From NCBI RefSeq assembly GCF_029962835.1, contig NC_080585.1, forward strand, positions 60,437,443-60,501,442: 64,000 nt of DNA. The letters are read 5' to 3'. The stretch comes from Magnolia sinica. Lineage: Eukaryota > Streptophyta > Magnoliopsida > Magnoliales > Magnoliaceae. This document shows, in pieces, positions 10,940 through 21,061 of the stretch. The number at the start of each line of letters is the position of its first letter. Position 1 is the stretch's first letter. The position numbers were made by a program, and so were the translations under genes. The notes under the pieces were generated by a model, which had not been told where the DNA came from, did no database searches, and worked only from the letters and a program-made list of their open reading frames with translations.

Positions 10940-11870
10940 TCAGTTGTCGCTGGTAAGGAAATAACATGGATGCTCCAAAGAACAGTCAGTAACCATATCA
11001 CAGTTGTTGCCATCCAATCTCCTATTGTATTGGCATCGACGGGACATGAGATTGTTTTCTACTTTCTCAGCCTTTATCTCCTGTGCATAAGAATAAGATC
11101 TCTGGAATGATTGAGGCTTCTTCCCATGGTGGCCTCTAAATGAATAAGTCATACTTCCTTCACCTGAAATCTGCCATTGGTGCTTTTTCTTATTGAACAT
11201 CCTGCCATCTGCATGGGTGATCTCTCCCGTCATGAACATTCAATTATCAGAATTTGACATAGAATGATAATGGTATCCATGATTGAGAAGGACACCATTT
11301 GGTTTGGTTTTGTCCCACTGAAAACCCAAAGAACTAATATCAGAATAGCCACATTCCTCATCATAATACAATGCAGATTCCTTATCATTCATGCTCAAGG
11401 CCACTGGCATGGAAGAGTCATGCTGTTGGTTGGGGATGTCAAGGAAAAGCCTCTTGTTTGTTCCAAGGAAATCGTCCAATTCATGATCATTATACACACA
11501 ATTGTTATACCATTTACTTTGCTCAGATAAGGATCTGCTTTTCAGCCCCCAACCCGCGGACTTCCTCTTCTTGCTAGAATGCCCCGTAGTGCTGCTTTTA
11601 TCATGCAATCCGCTTAACTTGGCATGCTTCTTTGATTGATCATTATCTACTACATCTGATAGAATTTCTCTATCAGCTCTTAAGGATTTCTGGCTGCAAT
11701 TACCATAACTGTTTGCATCTTTTCCTTCTCCATATGACACGAAACTTTCAAGTTCAATTCTTCATTGAAATGGCTTTCTTGCAGATGCACCTTTACTCTT
11801 GTGTGTCTCTCTTGAGACATTTTCCATCCTTGCATTCATTGCCTTATTGCCTCTTGCAATGAAAATCATC
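10940..11870 (-). pseudogene. Captured fragment of an unrecognised nuclear-type protein gene
   Basis: A minus-strand open frame of 166 codons (11740-11240) continues, after one stop, into another of 99 codons (11239-10940), and is preceded by exon-like sequence to about 11870. The product is hydrophilic, rich in Ser, Lys and Asp, with a basic stretch SSKKRKSAGWGLKSRSLSEQ that could be a nuclear localisation signal and DHELDDFLGTNKRLFLDIPN after it. I do not recognise the family. The single stop between two long frames suggests recent loss of coding or a true C-terminus. It lies between the chorismate synthase fragment and the promoter-bearing fragment on the same strand, and may be a later exon of the latter gene. 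Confidence 0.5.
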
Positions 11871-13309
11871 CAAATCATCAAGATAAACTATAATGCTCTC
11901 AAGCAACTATATTGAACTAACTGGGTGTTGTAGTGATACAGCCGCTTCGCCGGCTAGTTCCAATCCAAAACCAATCCGATCATACAGCCAGGAGTTGGGT
12001 CTGGGTTTTAGAACTGGTTCTAAGATCACCAAAAGAAGGTAAATGAAACAACAGATAACATAGCATAGGCTATTTGGTTATATCTCAAACCAAACCAATC
12101 AAACTATCACCTATGAGAGTTTCATATAATCAGTCAATGAAAATCATTACTTTTAGTAGAGAGCAACTAAAACATGGATGTGGAAAATGATGCAGCAAAG
12201 AAAATGATTCAAGACTGAAACATCATTGGATTCATTTGCAAGGACAGGTTATGCAGATGTCTTTCTTTCTTTCTTTCTTTCTTTTTTTTAAAAAAAAAAT
12301 TATCTGTTAGATTTAGTGCATGTTAGACAACAAAAATCAAAATACAACTTCTGATATTGGAAGGTTGAATCTATTCAATCTCATGTGGGAGGACAAATTC
12401 TCTTGTGACCGAAACATCAATGCCAAAGGACTTTTGGAATTATAACATTGAGAAAGAAAAGGGAGAGACATATATGAACAACAACAAAAAAAAAAAATTT
12501 ATGGCCAAGTGGTAAAAAAAAATGCAAGCAACTAAATTTTTAATAACAGACCAATATTACAATATTCCCATTACATGGTGACCGTTAGAAAATCTTTACT
12601 TGCCTAATTCAAATGCTTTCTTCATTGCAAGTTGAGCGAGTTTAGGAAATTATATATCTAAGTAAGAGCATAGGCCTTAAGATTGGGCTTCTTTGCTTTT
12701 AAGGAGACTTCATGAACTTTTATAAGGCTATAAAGCCATTCTCTCTATGTCACACCAATCAGGCTTTTATCTCTACATCACACCAGTCAGGCTTGAAGAC
12801 CAAGCTTCAGGGATCTCTCTACATCACATTAATCAGGTGTTAGGCCCAGGCTTCTTTTACTTTAAGAAAGTCTGAAAACTCTGCTGTTGAGAGCAGTAAC
12901 AGCAGCCTTGTCTTGTACATCCATTGGTGTCACAACAATTGAATAGGAAAAGGCACGCACATTTTATAGATTTTCCATAATAACATCATTGGATGAAATA
13001 CCATAACTCAAAATAGTGAATCTACTAAGTCAAATCCTAGTTAGGCTAAAGTCTACTGTTGCACATATATTCTAATTGTCTTCAAGCCCCATATGATCCA
13101 AGAAACAGTAACAGCAAATACAAAATCTGGAATCTTGAGCTACTTCAACTGACCACACAATCTGCTTTCTTCTTCTCTATTGTTTCTACAATAGGATTTC
13201 CCTTCTCTGATTTTAGTTTGAATCTCTGTGTGTGTGTGTGTGTGTGTGTGTGTCTTTGTGTGTGTTATACACACTCCTGACACTAAGAAAGAGAAAGAAG
13301 AAGAAGCAC
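11871..13309. other. Intron-like spacer inside the CACTA element
   Basis: The stretch has no recognised coding sequence. It holds a TTTC tetranucleotide run near 12261-12285, a small cluster of repeats of the type CTCTACATCACACCAGTCAGG at about 12740-12840, and a GT dinucleotide run at about 13226-13256. It lies between two exon-like fragments on the minus strand and may be their intron. Confidence 0.5.
13226..13256 (+). repeat. GT dinucleotide microsatellite
   Basis: About 15 uninterrupted GT units lie in the intron-like region just downstream, on the minus strand, of the donor site of the coiled-coil exon. Confidence 0.9.
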
Positions 13310-13757
13310 AAACCTGCTGCCATTCACTCGACCGTTCCATCCAAGCAACAGAAGCTGATGGCAAGAAATCCCTCCCAAAGTCATTCCTCTGCTTGTAAAG
13401 AACTGTCATCCTATCTGCTTCAGCAGCATTCCTTTCCATAATCCTCTCCTTGAAACAAGCCTCAGGGACCGGATCTAACCCCTGAGAAACCCTAATTCTC
13501 CGAATCCTTGAAAAATCCATGCAATACTTCCCTAAATCGCCGCCTTCTTCCACATTCTTGCCAAACGTGGCCCTGCTCTTCGATCTGTGCCCACAGATCT
13601 CTGCTTCCTTCACATCCTCCTCATCATCCGCCTTCCTCGACATGAACCGGATCATCTCATCCCGCTCCTCAACGTTCTGCCGCAGCTTCTTGACACAGAT
13701 CCGCAATTCGGCCTCCGATTTCTCCATATCCTCGATTCGGAACATCGGATCACTAAT
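13310..13757 (-). pseudogene. Captured first coding exon of an unrecognised coiled-coil protein gene
   Basis: A GC-richer minus-strand frame starts with ATG at 13745 or, in frame, at the next ATG (MEKSEAELRICVKKLRQNVE), and runs to a GTTTGT donor near 13312. It encodes a charged, probably helical N-terminus (EAELRICVKKLRQNVEERDE, RFMSRKADDEEDVKEAEI) and later EADRMTVLYKQRNDFGRDF. No stop interrupts the roughly 145 codons up to the donor. The composition and lack of damage suggest recent capture or maintained coding. I do not recognise the family. Upstream lie a putative 5' UTR with a GGTAAGT-type donor and a TATA box. It is the most 5' of all host fragments in the element. Confidence 0.6.
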
Positions 13758-13960
13758 TTTAAAGATACTTACCTCGATCGAGAGAGATGTTCCGAACGGA
13801 AGGTAAAGATATTAGGAAGAGAGACGATTCGGTGGGGATGAATTGAGGTCGAGTGAGAAAAGCTAGCAGAGATGGAGTTTCACGAAGTGAGAGAGAGCTG
13901 TAGAATTCGATCGAAGCTGAGAAATGAAATTGGGGATTTCGGATATATAGGGTGGGGTAG
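13758..13960 (-). promoter_or_regulatory. Captured promoter and 5' UTR driving minus-strand transcription
   Basis: On the minus strand a CTATATAT box lies at about 13943-13950. About 30-40 bp downstream begins a pyrimidine-rich leader (CAGCTCTCTCTCACTTCGTG and following), typical of plant 5' UTRs. It ends in a GAGGTAAGTA donor near 13770, implying a short 5' UTR intron before the ATG at 13745. This is the arrangement of a genuine plant promoter and not of transposon sequence. Any transcript would run through all captured fragments toward 8222. Confidence 0.55.
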
Positions 13961-14130
13961 CCGCGGATTAGCTACTGACAGGTCGACTACCGACGTCACC
14001 AACTTCTGCGGGCCCCACCGTGATGCACGTATTATATCCACACCGTCCATCCATTTGAAGAGATCATTTTAGAGCATGATCCAAAGAATGAGTCAGATCC
14101 AAACCTCTAATGGACCTCACCACAGAAAAC
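13961..14130. mobile_element. Half of an inverted-repeat element next to the captured promoter
   Basis: The stretch GGATTAGCTACTGACAGG, then GACGTCACCAA, GGGCCCCACCGTGATG and CACCGTCCATCCATTTG is shared with one arm of the inverted-repeat element at 56805-57345. Only one arm is visible here. Confidence 0.6.
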
Positions 14131-14744
14131 AGTTTTTCAAAAAGGAAAAAAGTCAAGCTTCTTAATTTTCTTTTTTAATTCTAAATTTTTTCAAGATTAT
14201 AAATTTGTTGAAATTTATCAAAAAAAAATTAAAATTCTCAGTTTTTTAAAAATTATCAAAAATAAATAAATATATCAATTCTTAATAGTTTTAGAAATTC
14301 TTAATTTTTTTCAGAATTTTTAATTATTTGAAATTTCTCAATTTTTTAAAATTTTCCAATTTTTTTCAAGATTCTCAAATTCAAAATTCTTTTTTTTTTT
14401 TCAAAAATTTCAAAAATTCTTAATTTTTTAAAAATTCTCAATTTTAAAAAAAAAATCATACTTTTTCATAATTATCATTTTTTTATTCTTAATTTTTCAA
14501 AAAAAATAATTCTTAATTTTTTTAAAAGTTCTCAAAACTTTTAAAAATTCTTAGTTCTTAGAAATTTCAAAATTCAAATCTCTTCAAAACTCTCAATTTT
14601 TTTTTTCAAAACTCTCAATTTTTTAACAATTGTCTCAATTTCTTTTCAAAATTCTCAATTTTTTCATAATTGTCAAAATTTTTAAAATTTATTAATTCTT
14701 TCAAGATTCTCAATTTTTTTTTTTCAATATTCTTAAATGTATAC
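14131..14744. repeat. AT-rich low-complexity tract
   Basis: About 600 bp of irregular repeats of AATTCTCAATTTTTT, AATTCTTAATTTTTT and CAAAATT-type units. No coding potential. It separates the captured genes from the right subterminal array. Confidence 0.85.
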
Positions 14745-16123
14745 TTTTAGCCTTAGTTCATATGCAAGTGAGGCTAAAAAGTAGACTTTTGGCCTTGGTT
14801 CCTATGCAACTGAGACTAAAAAGTGGACTTTTTACCTCGGTTCCTATGCAATTGAGGCTAAAAAGTAGACTTTTGGCATGACTCAAATTGAGAAATCCAC
14901 TAGCTTGGATTTCACAGTCATTGAGCATTCGTGATTTCATGAAGCTACACGTGAAAGTGCAAGCCATTTTATAAACATATGAGAACTCTCACACATATCA
15001 TGTTAGCATGTGTGGTGCATTTGTATTCATGGACACTTGATTGTTGAAGTAGGACCGTTGGATATTTTTCATTTTAACCATCCAATAAATGTCCACCGAT
15101 CCAGTCAAATAATCAAATATCACCATACACTAATTAATTTGAATTACAGGTATGCCATTTATATAATTTCTAAGTGCTTGCGTATCATCCATCACATTCT
15201 GCCAGAGTATCGAAGGTAGACTTTTCGCCTCGGTTCCTATGCAACTGAGGCTAAAAGGTAGACTTTTCGCCTCGGTTCCTATGCAACTAAGGCTAAAAGG
15301 TAGACTTTTCGCCTCAGTTCCTATGTAACTGAGGCTAAAAGTATACTTTCCGCCTCGGTTCCTATGCAACTGAGGCTAAAAAATAAACTTTTCGCCTTAG
15401 TTCCTATGCAACTGAGGCTAAAAGGTAGACTTTTCACCTCGGTTCCTATGTAACTAAGGCTAAAAAATAGACTTTTTGCCTCAGTTCCTATGCAACTGAG
15501 GCTAAAAGGTAGACTTTGCGCCTCGGTTCCGATGCAACTGAGGCTGAAAAATAGACTTTTTGCCTCGGTTCTTATGCAACTGAGGCTAAAAGGTAGACTT
15601 TTCACCTCGGTTCCTATGCAACTAAGGTTAAAAAAATAAACTTTTTGCTTCGGTTCCTATGTAACTAAGGCTAAAAGGTAGACTTTTTGCCTCGGTTCCT
15701 ATACAACTGAGGCTAAAAGGAAGACTTTTCGCCTCCGTTCCTATGCAACTGAGGCTAAAAGGAAGACTTTTCGCCTCCGTTCCTATGCAACTGAGGCTAA
15801 AAGGAAGACTTTTCACCTCGATTCCTATGCCACTGAGGCTAAAAAGTAGACTTTTCGCCTCAGTTCATAAGCAACTGAGGCTAAAAGGTAGACTTTTTGC
15901 CTCGGTTCCTATGCAACCGAGGCTAAAAGGTAGACTTTTCGCCTCGATTCCTATGCAACTGAGGCTAAAAGGTAGACTTTTAGCCTCGGTTCCTATACAA
16001 TTGAGGTGAAAGATGAACTTTTAGCCTCAGGTCCTTAGCAACCGAGGCTAAAAGACACATTTAGCCTCCATTTTTTCAACCGAGGCTAAAAAATTGTGGC
16101 TAAAGGCCTATTTTCTTGTAGTG
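14745..16123. repeat. Right subterminal array of the CACTA element, 42-bp hairpin units
   Basis: About 20 tandem copies of a 42-bp unit run from about 15218 to 16060, with three more at 14745-14875. Each unit contains GCCTCGGTT, a 7-bp loop CCTATGC, and AACTGAGGC, so each can fold as a hairpin, followed by TAAAAGGTAGACTTTTC. Since 42 is a multiple of 3, the array yields long open frames with a 14-residue period on both strands; these are not genes. About 340 bp of unrelated sequence (14876-15217) interrupts the array. The units are the likely binding sites of the CACTA transposase. Confidence 0.93.
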
Positions 16124-16126
16124 ACA

Positions 16127-19100
16127 GAGGCGTTGATCTTGTCTCTTGATGCGATGAATGAGTTTTAGGTCATAGACTAGGGTGCTTCATTTCATGCCAC
16201 TTCGTATAAGGAAGTTCTGCGTGATTATGTGTCAGGTGACTTCAGGAGAGTCTACCTGGGTGATGAAGAGCCGTGCAGTATTGTTGAAAAGGGAGACGTT
16301 CATATAAGTCAGAAAGATGGAACGCCTTTGAAATTGAAGGATGTTAGACATGTACTGAGTTTGAGATGGAATTTAATCTCAGTGGGGCAGTTGGCCGATA
16401 CCAGATATGTGACGACATTCACTAGTGATTCTTGAAAGATCACAAAAGGTGCCTTGGTGATACCTCAAGGCAAGAAGGAAGGTACTTTATATGTGACTTC
16501 ATGATCGTATAGTTCACTCACAGTGGCATCAACTGGAGTGAATGGGCAGTTATGGCATAGAGGTTGGGACATATGAGTGAGAAAGGGATGAAAGTACTAT
16601 TGTCAAAAAGGAAACTACCAGGGCTAAAGTCTATTGACTTGGAATTCTGCGAGGACTGCATATATGGCAAGTAGAAGAGGGTAAGTTTTAAGAAGATAGG
16701 ACGCGCTCCAAAGATGCATCTGTTAAAGCTTATACACACTGATGTGTGGGGACCGGCACAGGTATCATCTCTTGGTGGCTCACGTTATTTCGTTTCTTTT
16801 ATTGATAATACTAGTAGAAAACTGTGGGTCTATATCTTAAAGCATAAATCTGATGTATTTGATGTATTTAAGAAGTGAAAAGTAATGGTAGAAAATAAGA
16901 CAGGTAAAATAGTAAAATGTCTCAGATCAGATAATGGGGAAGAATATTGTGATAAGAGGTTTGAAGAGTATTGTGCAGCAAATGGAATCAAACATCAGAA
17001 AATGATTTCAGGGACACCGAGTAGAACGGTGTGATTGAGCGCATTAACAGGACTATCCTTGAGCGCCTTACCAAGCCAAGATGTTTTGGGCAGATGCTAT
17101 GAATATTTCCATATATCTCATCAATATAAGTCCCTCAGCCCCGTTAGATGGTGGCTACCAAAAGAAACGTGGATTGGGAAAGAAGTGAACCTTGCACATC
17201 TCAAATTGTTTGGTTGCACTTCATATGTTCACATTGATGTAGAGCACAGAAACAAGTTGGATGCGAAGCACGGGAAGTGCACATTTTATAGGCTACGGAC
17301 AGCATGATTTTGGCTACCATTTTTGGAATACAAAAAAACTGAAAAATCATCAGAAGCAAAGACATATTCTTCAATGAAAAATTAATGCATAAGGATAGTG
17401 TGCAGCAAAATAAGGCCGAGAAGAAAGAATTCGTAGAGTTGGAAGAGTTACCGGACACGGGTGTTATAGTGTCACAAGATGAGCATGCACAGGAGCAGGA
17501 GCATAATGAGGCAAAGCCACAAACACCGGTTGTGAGAAGGTCTACTCGGGGGAGGAGACCCAAGGTCCGATACTCACCCTCCTTACATTATTTACTGCTG
17601 ATAGCTAATGGTGAACCAGAGTATTTTGAAGAGGCATTACAGTTAGATACATGGGTTAAGTGGGAGCAGACCATGGATGATAAGATGGATTCTCTTGAAT
17701 CCAATTGTACATGGGAGCTAGTCACTCTACTTAAGGGTAAGAAAGCTCTTTATAACAAGTGAGTTTACAGACTGAAGGAGGAGCATGATGGTTCGAAACG
17801 GTACAAGGCTAGATTGGTTGTGAAAGGGTTCCAACAAAAGGCAGGTATCGACTTCACTGAAATATTTTCACCAGTGGTGAAAATGTCTACAATTCGTATG
17901 GTTTTGAATATAGTGGCTACAGAGGACTTACATCTAGAGCAATTAGATGTTAAGATAGTCTTTCTTCATGGGGACCTTGAAGAAGAGATATATATGTATC
18001 AGACGATAGGATACATGACACCAAGAAAGGAGAACAAGGTGTGTAGACTGAAGAAGAGTCTATATGGCCTAAAGCAGGCCCCGAGGCAGTTGTACAAGAA
18101 GTTCGACAGTTTCATGTCGGGAAACAGTTTTAAGAGATGTCATGTAGACCACTGTTGCTTATTGAAGAAGTTTGATACATTATAGACCATTCTTCTTCTG
18201 TACGTAAATGATATGCTTGTGACCAGATCAAGCATGAAGGACATCTCAGATCTCAAAAGACAACTGTCTAGAGAATTTTTCATGAAGGATTTAGGAGCTG
18301 TAAAACAAATTCTAGGCATGAGGATAAAGCGTAACAGGGAAAACAAGAAACTAGTTTTGTCACAGGCAGATTACATAATCAAGGTACTTGATCGATTCAG
18401 TATGGGAGGTGCTAAGCCAGTTAGCACTCCATTAGCCAACCATTTCAAGCTTTCTAAGAAGCAAGGTGCGAACACGCGGGAGGAACGAGACTACATGGCT
18501 AAAGTTTCATACACGTCAGCTATTGGGAGTCTCATGTATGCTATGGTGAGCACAAGGCCAGTATTGTTCAAGCAGAGAGAGTTGTTAGCAGGTTCATGAA
18601 TAACCCTGGGAAGGAACATTGGGAAGCTGTGAAGTGGATCCTTAAATACCTGGTAAGTACTATGGATGTGGGGCTGTGTTATGGATGATCGAAAATCAAG
18701 CTACAAGGCTACATAGATTCGGATTTGGCAGGAGATCTCGACAGCAGAAAAAGTACTACAGGGTATTTCTTTACTTTAGGTAGTGTTGCAGTCAGTTGGG
18801 TCTCTCAGTTACAGAAGATAGTATCTATTAGTACAACGAAAGCAAAATATGTTGCAGCTACAGAAGCGTGCAAGGAGATAGTGTGGATGCAAGGTTTCAT
18901 GGAAGAGTTGGGAAAGAAGCAAGCAGATTGCAAACTGTATAGTGACAGTCAGAGTGTAATACACTTGGCTAAGAATTCAGCCTTTCATTCAAGGACCAAG
19001 CATATTGACATCAGATATCACTTCATACGTTCGTTACTCGAAGATGGATCGATTGCTTTAAAGAAGATCCATACAAGTGAGAATCCTGCGAATATGCTGA

Positions 19101-19162
19101 CCAAGGCAGTCACACGGGAGAAGCTGAAGCTTTGTTCACCTTTGATTGGTCTTCAGGCTTGA
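16127..19162 (+). mobile_element. copia pol region, right half of the TNT1-like element (fossil)
   Basis: The order is protease remnant (SGA-type motif with FHATSYKE), GAG-pre-integrase with zinc-binding residues, integrase core, a proline-poor linker, reverse transcriptase from about 17770 (GFQQKAGIDFTEIFSPVVK, YGLKQAPRQLYKKFDSF) and RNase H from about 18720 ([44 protein letters not shown]). The order INT-RT-RH is diagnostic of Ty1/copia. The frame has several breaks. Confidence 0.9.
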
Positions 19163-19232
19163 AGACGGGGAGGTGGTGCACTCCGAATGTAGAGGACGAA
19201 AGATTATGGTGATGTGTCTCCAAGTGGGAGAT

Positions 19233-19783
19233 TGTTGAGGTGTGGAGCCAGCACACCAAAGGGTCGCTCGACCGGTCGAAGGCATGGCTCAACCAGTCGA
19301 GCGGTGCTCAACTCAAAGTCCAGCAAGCTATATGTTTTAGAATTCTGTGGTGCTCGACTGGTCGAGTGGGCCGCTCGACCAGTCGAGGTTACATAGATTC
19401 TAGTCCAGATTTGGTGCGAACTGCGTAAGTTTGAAGCGGTTTTCACCAAGTTATGAAAGAGAGTTGCCTAAACTATAAATAGGGGTCCTAGGGTTATTCT
19501 AGGGTATTAGAAAGGGTTTTCTAAGCTAAGTTAAGGATTATCTCTATGCGTCGAAGCATCAAGAAGGTTAGTATATTGATTGTAATCTCGTTTTTCTTCA
19601 TAGTGGAAGTTTGCACCCGTGATTTTTTACCCTTGTTGGGGTTTTTCCACGTATATTCTATCTTATGGTTTGTTGGTATACGTTGATTCTACTTCTAGAT
19701 TATATTTCTTCTTGTTTATTGTTTGTGGGTGAGACCGGAGATTGGATCTCGGTTCACTAGCATTGTTGGCGTGCTGCGCAACA
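19233..19783 (+). repeat. Right LTR of the TNT1-like copia element
   Basis: This repeat of about 551 bp begins TGTTGAGGTGTGGAGCC directly after the purine tract and ends GCGCAACA. It has the same CTCGACCAGTCGA palindromes and CTATAAATAGGG box as the left copy. Confidence 0.85.
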
Positions 19784-21061
19784 TACTTAACCCCATACCT
19801 ACTCCACTCCCAAAATTACTACCCTCGTAATTTTGTTTTCACTATTTAAAGGTTTTCACAGGATCACCTTAACAACATGATACAGTTCTTATGATTTTCA
19901 CGAGTTATCACAATAATGGGCTCACCACAAAACAACCCGCTGATATTTCCAAGCTATCTCAGAAAAACCTAAATGAAATAAAATAAATACACAATACTTA
20001 TCTTCATATGCCAAATCAAAGATGTAACTGAAGCTTGATTGCGGCATCTTCTTTCTTAGGAAGTTGATGAAGCAGTATATGTTCAACCTGAAATAATATA
20101 GGGAACTAATATATTTTCAATATAATAAACAAAACCCCAATTGCTGCAAATTCTATTATCTGAATCTCAACTAGAGTTTAGATAACGCTCTTAAATGCGA
20201 TTGAAACTAGCTTGAGAAAGAGAACAAATTAAGCTAAATAAGAATTAGAATTACCATACAAATAGCTTAAGGGGGGCCAAACTTTCTCTCTAACTTTGAG
20301 GAGATTTTTCACCAATTTTCATTGTTGAAATGAATGAGAGAATACCTCTATTTATAGCCAAAGGATTTGGAAATTCAATCGCCTTGATTTTTTGTTCGGC
20401 TGGCCAAATTTCAAAAATTGTGATCCAACGGTTTCGGATTCCGTGGAATAAGAAAAATCAAATTTTTGGCTGGCACAAGCCAATTCGGCTAGTCAAACCC
20501 AAAGTCGGGCTGATCGAACTTGCCACGGAAAAATCAATCATTGCTGTAAACTTTCCCGAATTATGTTAGGTTGGCCGAATTTGGTTAGGCTTGCCGAACC
20601 CGAAGTCGAGCTGGCCAAACTTCACAGTATTTTACATTGTATACATTATTATTACGGTCATAATTTAAGAACACCTAACCTAGGGTCATTATAAGGTTTA
20701 TACCACCTGATGGTTGACATATACAAAGTGCTTCAGTCTTTGAACCATGCAAAGTCTTTAACACTTGAGATGTTAAGCCGATCTTGAGATGTTGAGTCAA
20801 TCTTCCATTGATCTTCATGAGTTGTCAAAGAATGTTTAAGCATGCTTGTGATCCATCCAGAACTACAAAATTTGACAATACTAAGTGTGTTTTAAGTATA
20901 AGCACTTATAATTTCCCTTTTTGTCAATTTTGTGATAAAACACAATCATACACAACTCATCATATAATCAAACAACATCTCATGGACTCATCATACAATC
21001 ATGAAGCTTTGGTTCAAGAGAATATCTGTACACTCCATATAGTATATTCACTTGAATGTTC

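Larger units (their letters stand above)
7605..16123. mobile_element. Non-autonomous CACTA element carrying several host gene fragments
   Basis: The element starts CACTACAAGAAAA at 7605 and ends TTTTCTTGTAGTG at 16123. It is flanked by a 3-bp direct repeat ACA (7602-7604 and 16124-16126), the canonical CACTA target duplication. Subterminal arrays of GCCTCGGTT/AACCGAGGC motifs occupy about 440 bp on the left and about 1.3 kb on the right. The interior contains no TNP2-like transposase. It holds intron-bearing fragments of TOR, chorismate synthase, a probable ubiquitin-hydrolase-like gene and one or two unrecognised genes, all on the minus strand, plus a small inverted-repeat element. Known CACTA elements in soybean, sorghum and other plants capture gene pieces in this way (transduplication). 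Retained introns show capture from genomic DNA, not from mRNA. Confidence 0.93.
6166..19783 (+). mobile_element. Ty1/copia element, TNT1-like, split by a CACTA insertion (fossil)
   Basis: Two LTRs flank gag and pol sequence on the plus strand. The left LTR is 6166-6749, the right 19233-19783. A tRNA-Met-type primer site TGGTATCAAAGC follows the left LTR, and a purine tract with AAGTGGGAGATTG precedes the right one, the usual copia arrangement. Gag lies at about 6790-7604 and ends in a CCHC-type zinc knuckle. Protease, integrase, reverse transcriptase and RNase H follow from 16127 to 19162. The CACTA element splits the element between the zinc knuckle and the protease. LTRs differ by roughly a tenth by eye, so it is fairly old; it has several breaks. 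The 5-bp flanks (TGCAT and TACTT) agree only partly. It lies inside the LTR of the older minus-strand copia element. Confidence 0.85.

Noticed and set aside
13140-13309. Extension of the coiled-coil frame through the GT repeat
   Set aside because: The frame crosses a GTTTGT donor and then translates the dinucleotide repeat (alternating Thr-His); the exon most likely ends near 13312.
15130-16009. Open frames on both strands with a regular 14-residue repeat (ASVPMQLRLKGRLF or LPFSLSCIGTEAKS)
   Set aside because: They arise from the 42-bp tandem array, whose length is a multiple of three. Both strands are open equally, and no start context or protein family supports coding.
14745-16060. Possible CRISPR-like array of regular repeats
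   Set aside because: Units are contiguous without unique spacers, contain transposon termini motifs, and lie in a eukaryotic CACTA element.
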